Positions 29,467 to 40,206 of a DNA stretch of 64,000 nt are shown here, piece after piece. Numbering within the stretch: position 1 is the first letter of the stretch; each line of letters opens with the position of its first letter. Both the position numbers and the translations under genes were made by a program. The DNA lies in the NCBI GenBank assembly GCA_947650365.1, contig OX393556.1, positions 78,607,579-78,671,578 of the forward strand, given 5' to 3'. The notes under the pieces are model-generated. The model saw nothing but the letters and a program-made list of their open reading frames with translations, searched no databases and was not told where the DNA came from. The stretch comes from Chamaelirium japonicum (Eukaryota; Streptophyta; Magnoliopsida; Liliales; Melanthiaceae).

Positions 29467-30900
29467 TTATGGGCTTAAACCCATCCCCCTCGACGCTTCT
29501 AGAACCACTGTTCTAGATAAGCCTTTAGTTAATTGATCGGCCAAATTCTTTTCCGATATTACAAAACTTAAGGCAATCATATGATTTTTTATTTTATATC
29601 TTAATGACTTATGTCGTACTTTTAAATGACGATTCATCTTTACGTCTGCATTTTCTTGTTTGCATTTGTCTATAGCAGATCTACAATCACAATGTATAGA
29701 AATAGCTGGCAAGGGTTTGTCTACTAGAGGTATATCTATTAGAAAATCCCTAAGCCATTCAGCTTCAGTACAGGCAGTATCGAGAGCAATCATTTCAGAC
29801 TCCATAGTACTTCTAGCTATTACAGTCTGCTTTGATGATTTCCAAGATACTGCTGCTCCTCCTAGGAGGAATACATATCCTGTAGTTGACTTCACATCTA
29901 GTGAGTCACTAATCCAATTGGTATCGCTATAACCCTCTAAAACAGCTGGATATCTACTAAATCGTAGTCCATAGGATATTGTACCTTTAAGGTATCTAAG
30001 GATCCTCTCTAAAGCATTCCAATATTCAGTACTTGGATTATTAGTGTATCTGCTAAGTCTATTTACCGCATGTGCTATATCAGGACTTGTATAATTGGTT
30101 AGGAATCCTAGAGATCCTATAATTTGTGCATATTCCTTTTGTAGTGCAGGGAATCCTTGATTTTTCTTTAGGTGTATGCTAGCATCGAATGGTGTCGATA
30201 TAGGACTACAATCAAAGTAATAAAACTTTCTCAAAATTTTCTTTATGTAGTGTTCTTGTGACAAGATTAATCCTTCGGGTTTTCTAATAATCTTGGTGTT
30301 AAGAATAATATCCGCTTGTCCTAAATCTTTCATATCAAAATTTTGAGATAAGAATGATTTAACCTCATTTATAATTTGCATACTCGTGCCAAAAATCAAT
30401 ATATCATCAACATATAGACATAGGATAACCTTTTCATTTTCCTTTACTTTATAGTATACGCATTAATCCGTTTTATTTATCTCAAATCCAAAAGAGAGAA
30501 TAGTTCTATCAAATTTTTCATGCCACTGTTTAGGAGCTTGCTTAAGTCCATACAGTGATCTGATTAATTTACAGACTTTCTTCTCTTGACCTAAAGTTAT
30601 AAATCCATCAGGTTGATTCATATAAATCTCCTCATCTAGATCTCCATACAAGAAGGCTGTCTTAACGTCCATTTGGTGAATGAATAACTTATGAATTGAA
30701 GCTAGGGCTAGTAGGACTCTAATAGTTGTTATTCTCGCTACTGGAGCATATACATCAAAATAGTCCACTCCATGCTTTTGGTTGAACCCCTTAGCTACTA
30801 ACCTAGCCTTAAATTTATCTATAGTGCCATCTGGTCTAAGTTTCTTCTTAAATACCCACTTACATCCTATGGGTTTACAACCAGGAGGGAGATCAGTCAG
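29467..30900 (-). pseudogene. pol: Copia 2 reverse transcriptase and RNase H
   Basis: Read on the minus strand: [55 protein letters not shown], then a stop (TAA, near 30463) where copia RT has a lysine codon, then [10 protein letters not shown] with intact YVDD. RNase H follows with [24 protein letters not shown] and SRGMGL, stop about 29467. All in one frame with the protease-integrase part, so the only lesions here are nonsense changes at about 30463 and 30904 (TAA where the conserved NTWEL tryptophan is expected). Confidence 0.92.
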
Positions 30901-30903
30901 TTC

Positions 30904-32574
30904 TTAGGTATGGTTCTGCATAATTGACTGAATCTCATTGTCAATGACCTCCTTCCAATACGGGGAGTCATAGGACTTTATGGCATCCTCATAGGTTGTA
31001 GGAGTATCTTCTATTAATAGAGCATAAAAGTCATCAAATGTCTTTTCTACCCTTTGTTTTTTACTTCTTCTAGGCTCAATTGATGACTCTTCTTCTATTT
31101 GTCTTATGGGACTAGAACCTATGTTTGGATTGGAACTAGAACCTATATCTGTAACATCGGTTCGATCCGGATTTCTAACTCTAGTCTTAAAGGAAAATAT
31201 ACTTTCAAAGTATGTCGCATCTCTGGCTTCCATGATGGTGTTATTTGAGATTTCTTCTATCTCAGAGTTAAAGACTAGAAATCGATTAGCATTGCTATCT
31301 AATGCATAACCAATGAATACAGCATCTACTGTTTTGGGTCCTATCTTCTTTCTCTTATTGTCAGGAATTCTAACTTTTGCTAAACACCCCCACACTTTGA
31401 GATAGTTCAAAGTGGGCTTCCTATTCTTCCACAGCTCAAATGGGGTAAGGTTGTTGTTTTTAGAGGGAATACGATTAAGAATGAAATTGGCTGCTAATAG
31501 GGCTTCCCCCCACAAGTTCTCAGGTGCTCCTGAGCTAATTAACATGGCATTGACCATATCCATAAGGGTTCTATTCTTTCTTTCGGCTACTCCATTTGAT
31601 TGAGGGGTATATGGAGCAGTCACCTCATGAATTATTCCAGATATTTCACAGAATATAGATAATTCATTTGAGGTATATTCTCCACCTCGGTCGGATCTAA
31701 GAATTTTTAAGGTCTTATCTTTCTGGTTTTCTGCCTCAGCTTTGTAGACCTTAAATTTGTTTAATACCTCATCTTTCGTTTTTATGAGGTAAATATAACA
31801 ATACTTAGATAGATCATCAATAAAAGTAACGAAGTATCTGTTACCACCTCTCGAGATTCTTCCTGAGTCACATACATCGCTATGGACTAATTCGAGGAGA
31901 TCAGAGTCTCTATCTATTGTTCTGAAAGGCTTCTTGGCTTGTTTGGCTTCTACACAGATTTCACATCTGTCGTGATGTTGGATATCTACCTTAGGTATCA
32001 GGTTTAGTTTCATCATTCTTTTGATGGCGTTGTAGTTAACATGACCTAGTCTAGAGTGCCAGGTGGAGGAAGACTCAATGTTCAAAATAACGGGACTACT
32101 GTTATTAGAAGGGATACATGTATTCAGCTTAAATAAGCCGTCAGTCATGAATCCTTTCCCTATGAAAGACACGCCCTTAGTTATAATCACTTTGTTTGAC
32201 TCGAATACTAGTTTATATCCGTGTTGGACTAGGAGGGACCCACTAATAAGGTTGCGTCTAATCTCTGGAACATGGTAGACATTTCTTAGGATTAGGGTCT
32301 TGTCTGATGTCAGCTTTAGGTTGACTCGACCTATTCCTAGCATGTGTGCTTCGGAATTATTACCCATGGTCACTACTCCTCTATTCGAGATCTCATATGT
32401 GGAGAACCAGGAACGATCAGAACATACATGAATATTAGCTCTGGTATCTATCCACCAATCAAGTGCTTGGATTGCCAAGTTTACTTCTGGGGTAAATTGA
32501 ACTAGCCTACAAATGGTCCCAGTAGATCCTGTTGCCATTTCGATTTTTGGGTTAAGACTTCGTGTCAGGTACAC
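30904..32574 (-). pseudogene. pol: Copia 2 protease-integrase
   Basis: A likely internal start is ATG at 32538. The protease active-site motif reads WWIDTRAN: the conserved glycine of DTGA is arginine, which should disable it. The integrase has the H-x3-H / CEICVEAK zinc finger, a DDE core (SDVCD, FIDD, RGGEY), [10 protein letters not shown], and the C-terminal VWGCLAKVRIP. It ends at an in-frame TAA (30904-30906) at the NHT-EL junction leading into RT. No gag domain or zinc knuckle is found upstream. Confidence 0.92.
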
Positions 32575-33351
32575 TTACACTAGAAGTATTTGACCACTTA
32601 TCAAATGCTCTAGATTATGGGGATTACAGACGAGACACGCATACACAAGTGTATACGCCGAGCTCTCCCTACTAGAGTTTTGATTAGGTGGATAGATTTG
32701 GATTTTAGCTAGATTAGACTTAGATATCCAAATGAAATTCCAGATTGTAACGGCCAGATCAGCTCCAGATGGGTGGTGGAGCACTAGGCTCGCTTAAATA
32801 CCAGTCCGTCTTAGGCACGTATGCCTTTTTGACAAGCTTTTCTAGACACCGTTACACAATAGAATAGTCACTGGAGATCGTGAAGTTACTAGTCTAGCGA
32901 TACGTTTTTATATTTTAATTAGATGAAGTACTATTCTTTTCTATAACTAATTAGTTTCTCAAATTAAAATTATTTTTCTTATAATTTAATTTTCAAGTGT
33001 TCTAACTAGAATATAGGAAACAATTTACGCAAATGACAAAATATGCTAAAAACTAATATTAGGATATTGGCTAATTATAATTAGCAATAGATACTACTAC
33101 TAGCAAATTCGTATTAATGAAATATGCTATTTTAAAACAAGAAGTATTTTTTTTTTTGTAATTTTCTAGTAAAATGATTATTTTAATCTCTACAAGAACA
33201 TGGATGATTATAATGAATATTTAACGAATGAATATACAATATATAAGAGCATATGACAAATATATAAAATTTATATATATTTTTTTTTAATTTTTATTTA
33301 GCATATAACATGTAGCTAATTTGAATTTTACAAATCAATCGACTTTTAGAT
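32575..33351 (-). other. Copia 2 leader, gag deleted
   Basis: From the 5' LTR (33351) leftwards: AT-rich non-coding DNA, then the leader signal GTGCTCCACC...CTGGAGCTGATCTGGCCG (stem at 32762-32782), then about 190 bp to the protease start. In copia 1 the equivalent interval holds about 850 bp of gag. Confidence 0.8.
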
Positions 33352-34115
33352 TGTTAGCTACAAGTGAAAAGATCTCTACTATAATATAGATTTAATTACT
33401 AATTAGACCTAAAAAGTTAGATGGTATAAAATCTTTCAACAATATTAAACGAATTCTATAATGCTAGAAATAAAATACTATGTTAATCATGCAATGATTA
33501 ATAAAGATAGGATTAATCTCTAATGAATATTTATATATTTATCATGCTAAAATAAAAGGATCGAATATTAGTTATGTAATTGCTAGTTGGCTATGATCTA
33601 GAATTTCTAATTTGCAAAATAGAGAAATCAAAAATAGAGAGTTTGGATGGATCCTGTTTGGTCGAAGCGCGCAAGCGCTGTCCTAAAAGTCAATTGCCCC
33701 CTGCGTGCGGGTCTTCCGGCAACGACTAGTAGAGATACGATGACCCAGCCGGTAGGCTCTCCCTCCCGTCGGCACGACTTCGAGAGGGTGTATGGCAAAC
33801 CCCAATGTAGCTTTTAAGAACCCAGCAGGTAGCAAAGATCGAAACACAAATAGAGAATGAAAAGGACATAGTTTTTGGTAGCAAAAGCACAACTTATTCT
33901 TCTAAAAACTCTATGGTCTTGGGTCTCTTATATAGGCCCAGCCCAAGATGTGTTGATGGCTACCCATTCATTTGGATTTAATGGGTTTTTAAAGCCCAGC
34001 CATTAAATCACATTTAGTATGTACGTTTATAGCCGTTTCTAGCCGTTATAGCCGTTATAGGTTACATGATAATATTTTGTTTTTAAAACACAAATAAATA
34101 AATAAAATCTTAACA
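33352..34115 (-). repeat. 5' LTR of copia 2
   Basis: 764 bp; TATA box on minus (complement of TTATATA, 33928-33934). Right duplication AGCCC at 34116-34120. Confidence 0.93.
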
Positions 34116-34122
34116 AGCCCAG

Positions 34123-35300
34123 TGTTGGGTGGGTTTGAAAACCACTCAAAAGTTTAGTCCTATATCGATTTGGGAAAAACCTCCTTACCCATTTAAAAGG
34201 GATCCCCTTTTTCCCCACTAGCCATCACACTAGAGGAGAGACTCCACAAACTCACACACGCGCACGTGCCGAGCTGGGCTTGGGCTTGGGTTGGGCAGTG
34301 CGTGTGTGTGTGCCCGCGGACCCAGACACGATAGCACATTCGAAATGGCTTGGTCCACACCAACCTTATTTTTATTTTTGCTTTTAAACCTGTCATTTAT
34401 TAATTTTCTTTTTGGCTACTAATTGTTGTGCATGCGACCCGTTGTTGCATGCTAGCCGTTACGAGACTTCTATCTGTGAGCTGTAACGTGCGGAGTTAAT
34501 GGACTTAAATCACAGTCCATGAACCGCTCCCCTCTTTCAGCCTCCTATTATTATATAAGGCACAGTGCAGCCATGGAGAAAACAAATTCCGAAAATCGAA
34601 ATTCCTCTCTGTCTCTCCCTCTCCCTCTCCCTCTCTTGGATCAAAATTGTGCTACGGTGCTACCTCCTTGCTCCGAGAAGATCTTCCATTGCTTTCTGTC
34701 AAGTCACTGGGTTTCTGAAAGTCCATCGAGGTTTGCAAAGCCTTCTTGAAGCTGTGCCTACGAGAAGGAGGTTGCCTGACCGGGGTTATCGTATCTCCGA
34801 GATCCATTGCCACGAAACCCGCATGAGGGGGGGCAATAAGATTCTTGGGATGTACAGCGCCTAGCGAGATTCAAACATTAGGCCAGAGTTTCTACTCTAT
34901 TTATTTGCTATTATTCAATTCATTAAAAATGACTCACATCTAATACAAAACCTAAATAGCGATAAATAATGTTTAGGATTATATATATCTCTCTCCCTTT
35001 TAGAAAAGTTTTGCAAAGTGAATGACGGTTCCATAGAAACCGCTCTGCCTTGGCAAACCATTTCTAAAAGAAATTTGTGACTTGTCTTTGTTTGCAAAAA
35101 TAATATTTGTTAAACAATATATCTTTTAATATTAAGGATTTGATTAAGTCACAATTTTACTAGTTTAGAACGGTTAGATTTCTAACAATTCAATAATCTT
35201 ATTGATATTACTTAATTGTTCATCATAGCTAAGAAATTTGATTATCATTTTATATTGTCATATCTACTTGTTTGTTAGCACTATTAGAATTGTTAACTTG
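34123..35300 (+). repeat. 5' LTR of copia 3 (right end uncertain)
   Basis: The left end is defined by the match to 59164-59392 (FTFKTTL-free nucleotide match over about 225 bp, including TTAAAAGGGATCCCC and GCGGACCCAGACACGATAGC). TATA at 34552-34558. The right boundary cannot be fixed because the other LTR is interrupted; 35300 is an upper guess. Confidence 0.6.
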
Positions 35301-35494
35301 CTCAATCACTTATTATGTGTTATTAGTTGGGCGGTAGTTATTAGTTGCAAATTTATTTTTTTTAATTAAAAGCATACATTTTAGAAAAGACTATAAGTCA
35401 CCCCCTGAACGTTCTACTGCCTACGGTGTATAGAAAGACTTGACAAACTGGCATTAAATTATCCAATGTAGCTTTGTATTTGAGCTAGCTTAGT

Positions 35495-35515
35495 GCTCCA
35501 CCTCCTACCTGGAGC
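35495..35515 (+). other. Copia 3 leader stem-loop
   Basis: GCTCCACCTCCTACCTGGAGC, a perfect 6-bp stem with 9-nt loop, embedded in the same leader context as in copia 1 and copia 2 (CTTGACAAACTGGCATTAAATT upstream, GATCTGGCCGT downstream). Confidence 0.65.
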
Positions 35516-35839
35516 TGATCTGGCCGTTAGGATTTGAAAATTTCATTTGGACTCCTAAAAGTCAAATCTATTCAAATGTGCTTTGAAATTGATAAATTTA
35601 CTTTTTCAATCCACAGATTTCTTCACTTCAATACTGTTTGAAATAGTCTCACTAAACCATGAAACCCTTAGTGTCAAATCCAAAAAGTTGGACGAGTCTA
35701 ACTTCAAGAAGTGACAAAACTAGATATGATTCTAGTTAACTAAACTTGGGTTACTGTCAGCAATAGGTGAAACTACACCAATAGTTACCAATGGGTCAAG
35801 CCAAACTCGTCGTACCCGAGCCTCCACTTTCCAAACTAA

Positions 35840-36590
35840 ATTCAAACCAACTTCTGGCATTCCCACTAGAACCCCAGAAGAAATCAACTACCATGACCTT
35901 CATAGGATCCAAGAGGCCCTATCTGATAGACGCTATGACATCTACTATACTATCCAAAACCCTAAGGACCTATGGGATACCCTAGAGCGTAAGTATGGCC
36001 TAGATGATGCTGGAGTAAAGTGCTTCAAAGCGTCAGACTTAAACAAGTTCAAGATGGTTGACTCCAAACCCGTGAATGATCAGATTTATGAGTTTGAGAA
36101 CCTAATCCAACACCAAAGGACTAATGGTTCTACCCTTGATAAAATCTTTGAAATAGCTTGCCTAATAGACAAACTACATACTTCTTGGTCCGAGTTTTTC
36201 AAGTACCTAAGTCATACCCAAGGTGACCTAACCCTAACTCAAGCTCTAATCTCTATTAGAATTGAGGAGTAATATAAGCTCAGGAAAAAAGGATCTTCTG
36301 AATCCAAACCCAAGGTGAACAATACAGAGGGTCAACCATCCAAGCCATTCCAGAAACCTAAGCATATGTCCCAAAAGAAACTCTTCCATCCTAAGCCTAA
36401 ACCTTATACCAAGAAGCCTTACCATAGCAACCACAATCCAAACCATCCCAAGGATCAAAAGAAGAAAGAAGTGCATTGCTACTACATCTGCGATCGAACC
36501 AATCACATAGCCAACCAATGTTTCTACAAGAAGACATCAGCACCTACAAATCTAAGAAGGAATGGCCTAACACCGCCCAGCTCCTAAGTC
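35840..36590 (+). pseudogene. gag: Copia 3 gag relic
   Basis: Fragments read DLWDTLERKYGLDDAG, a UBN2-type gag segment (residue spacing as in copia 1), then SWSEFFKYLSHTQGDLTL, an in-frame TAA at about 36270, a lysine/proline-rich basic stretch and a damaged zinc knuckle (CYYICDRTNHIANQC; glycine lost, C-x2-C-x4-H-x4-C spacing kept). The start is not recoverable. Confidence 0.82.
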
Positions 36591-36599
36591 AACATGGTG

Positions 36600-37930
36600 A
36601 CTTCTAGAGCTGGCTCTTCTAGGATCGATTTCAGGTCTGTTTTCTTCACCCATGAAGTTAACATAACCTTTCAAGCATTTGATTGGTGGATTGACATAGT
36701 AGCTAGCATTCATGTTTACTCTGATTAATCTTTGTTTTCTACCTATCAGGTCTTAGGTGGAGGAGCTGTAAGCATTTGGAATAATGTTGAGGCTCATGTA
36801 CCAGGGATATGATGGATTGACCTGAAGCTGACATCGAAGAAGACCCTAACCCTGCGCAGAGTTCATGTTTCGGAGATTAGGAGGAATCTAATTAGTGAGT
36901 CTTTATTAGTCCAACATAGATATAAGCTTGTTTTTAAGTCTAATAAGGTTGTAATCATTAAGGGAATGAAATTTATTGGAAAAATATTTCTTTATGATGG
37001 TTTATTTAAACTGAATGTATTTAATCCTTCTTCTACTATTTTGAATGTTGAGTCTTCAGCTACTTGGCATCAAAAACTAGGTCATGTGAATTATAATTCT
37101 ATTAAGAAACTCATGACTCTAAATATCATTCCTAAATCTGATAGTAAGAATCTCGACAAGTACGAAATATACGTAAAAGCTAAACAACCTAAGAAACCGT
37201 TTAAAACCTTCACTCAAGATTCCAAGGTTCTTGAACTGATTTATAGTGACGTTTGTAATTTTAGAAGAATCAATTAGACGAAAACATTAAGATCCTTAGG
37301 TAAGATCGAGAAGGAGAGTATACCTCAAATGAGCTAAGAGAGTACTATGAAGATTATAGAATACTCCATGAAGTCATAGCTCCTTACACTCTCCAATCTA
37401 ATGGTGTAGCAGAAAGGAAAAACATGACTCTAATGAATATGGTTAATTCCATGTTAATAAGCTCTGGAGTGCCAATGAACATATGGGGGAAACCATAATG
37501 ACGGCCTATTTTATCCTTAACCATATTCCATTTAAACACAATGATTTAACCCCATACGAGATATGGAAACATAGAAAACCCAACTTAGATTACCTAAAAG
37601 TGTCGGGGTGCCTAGTTAAGGTAAACATCCCCGATAACAAAATGAATAAAATAGGACCGAAGACAGTAGATGTCATATCTTTATCGGTTATGCCTTAGAC
37701 AGTAACGCTATCAATTTTTAATGTTTAACTCTGAAATAAACGAGATAACCAATAATACCATAATAGAAGCTAGAGATATCTCATACTTTAAAAATATCTT
37801 CCCTTATAAGACTATGATCAATACTAGGATCGATACCAATAATCAGGCATCCAAGTCTAATCAGGTAATCCAGATCGAACCCGAAGTCCAATTAGAACCT
37901 GAAGACCAGATTGAACCAATAACCTAAACA
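36600..37930 (+). pseudogene. pol: Copia 3 protease-integrase relic
   Basis: The protease site reads WWIDIVAS, so DTGA is lost. HQKLGHVNYNSIKKL and YEIYVKAK are the damaged integrase zinc finger. The core has SDVCN then a jump to TLRSLG, so about 170 bp including the second D are deleted. NGVAERKN and GCLVKVNIP survive. Multiple stops and frameshifts (for example 37275, 37496, 37697). Confidence 0.85.
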
Positions 37931-39880
37931 AAGCCTAGGAGGAGTAAACGTACCCATGTAGAAAAAGTCTTTGATGACTTCTATATACTTCTGGTAGAGG
38001 ACTCTCCCTCCACCTATACAGATGCAATGAAGTTCATAGACTCACCCTTTTGGAACGAAGCCATAGATAACGAGATTCAATCCATAGTTTAAAACCATAC
38101 ATGGGAACTCATCGATTTACCTCATGGTTTGTCAAACCATAGGGTATAGATATGCATTTAAGAAGAAACTTAGACCCGACAACACCATAGATAAATTTAA
38201 GACACGACTTGTAGCCAAGAGCTTTACCCAAAACTCTGGGATAGACTACTTTGATGTCTACTCACTTGTCGCTAGGATAACCATGATTAGGATCATCATC
38301 ACCTTATCTTTAATCTATAAGCTAGTCATATATCAATTGGATATTAAAACAGCTTTCTTAAATGGCGACCTAAATGAGAAATCTACATGAACTAACCCGA
38401 GGGACTTACCGCGCCTGGACAAGAGGGAAAGATGTGTAAGTGAATTCGATCCCTCTATAGACTTAAACAAGTCCCAAAATAATGGCACATGAAATTCGAT
38501 GAAGTTATCTTATCCTATAGATTTGATATCAATACAACGGATGAATATGTATACCATAATAGTCAAGAGCTTTACCCAAAACCCTGGGATAGACTACTTT
38601 GATGTCTAGTCACTTGTCGCTAAGATAACCATGATTAGAATCCTCATCATCTTATCTTTAATCTATAAGCTAGTCATATATCAATTGGATGTTAAGATAA
38701 CTTTCTTAAATGGCGACCTAAATGAGAAAATTTACATGAACCAACCCGAGGGACTTACCGCACCTGAACAAGAGGGAAAGATGTGTAAGTTAATTCGATC
38801 CCTCTATAGACTTAAACAAGTCCCAAAATAATGACACATGAATTCGATGAAGTTATCTTATCATATAGATTTGATATCAATACAACAGATGAATATGTAT
38901 ACCATAAAGTAAATGGTAACAATATTGTTATCTTATGTCTATATGTTGATAATATCCTAATATTTGGTTCAAACATACAAGTCATAAATAACATCAAACA
39001 CTTTATATCCTAAAACTTCGACATGGAAGACCTAGGATGAGCCGACGTTATCTTGAACACAAAAATCATTAGGAAGGACAATGGTTTAGTGTTATCCCAA
39101 TCCCACTATGTCAAGAAAATATGTAGGAAACTCTACAACTTTGATTGCCAACTGGTATCCACACCTTATGATCCAAACACCCATTTGACAAAGAACTCAA
39201 GACTTCATACACTACAGAGCAGTATCTCAAATTATACGATCACTAGGTTTTCTAGCAAACTATACTCGACCTGATATTGCCTACACGATAAATAGACTTA
39301 GTAATATACGTCTAACCCAAATAAGACCCACTGGAATACGTTAGAAAGAGTCTTTAGATACCTTAAAGGAAGCATATTATATGGTCTCCACTACAGTGAA
39401 TATCTAGCTATATTAGAGGGATACTCTGATGCCAACTGGATTAGTGACTCGATTGATATTAAATCCATAATCGGGTTTATATTCCTATAAGGAGGTGGGT
39501 CTATATCTTGAAAATTAACCAAACATACCGTTATCCTTAGGAGTACCATGAAATTGGAAATGATAGTGCTAGATATCACTAGCACAGAAGCAAAATGGAT
39601 TCAAGGTTATTCTATATAAGATCTCATTAATAGAAAATCCACTACCGGCTATATCTATTTAATGTGATTATCGATCAGTGATTGATAAATGTAATTAAAA
39701 AACACTGATATGAAAATAAATCAATATCTAAAATTGAGACACAGATCTCTCAGATATAAGATGAAAAATAAAATAATTATCCTAAACTTTGTTAGATCCG
39801 AAAAAAATTTGGCAGATAATCTAACTAAGGGCCTTTTTAGGACAATAGTCTTAGAATCATCGAGGGGGATGTGATTAAAC
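37931..39880 (+). pseudogene. pol: Copia 3 RT-RNase H relic with internal duplication
   Basis: RT segments (YRYAFKKKLRPDN, YFDVYS, DIKTAFLNGDL) occur, then repeat: about 350 bp at 38212-38561 is duplicated in tandem at 38562-38911. The catalytic motif reads YVDN. RNase H traces (YSDANWISD, SRGM at 39870) end the region. Stops in every frame. Confidence 0.85.
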
Positions 39881-40101
39881 CCATAAGAAAAATCACCATA
39901 GTGGGAACCCAACCTCACAGAGGTTCAATAAGTAGAAATAAATTGTAGTCGTGATTGAAAATGAGGAGCACTAGATAATGCTCTCGTTCCTATAACGCCA
40001 GTGCTTATTAAAAGGAAGGGGTATGATGAGTTTAAAACTCTTAACAAGTCCAAGACCCATAAGATGGGGTGTCGCCTTGCTCACACCCCTACTAGAACTT
40101 A

Positions 40102-40103
<2 letters not shown>

Positions 40104-40170
<67 letters not shown>
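40104..40170. repeat. (TA)n microsatellite in copia 3 3' UTR
   Basis: About 33 TA units, immediately left of the nested minus-strand LTR element. Confidence 0.95.
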
Positions 40171-40175
<5 letters not shown>

Positions 40176-40206
40176 TATAAGACCGCAACTCTGGGATCAG
40201 GGCTGT

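Larger units (their letters stand above)
28154..34115 (-). mobile_element. Ty1/copia LTR retrotransposon 2 (gag-less)
   Basis: 5,962 bp, LTRs of 763 and 764 bp with TGTTAG...TAACA ends, perfect target duplication AGCCC (28149-28153, 34116-34120). Pol is on the minus strand with copia order. About 14 substitutions and one indel separate the LTRs by eye (about 1.8%). Gag is missing between the leader stem-loop (32762-32782) and the protease start (about 32538), and two stops interrupt pol, so it is non-autonomous and probably dead. Confidence 0.95.
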
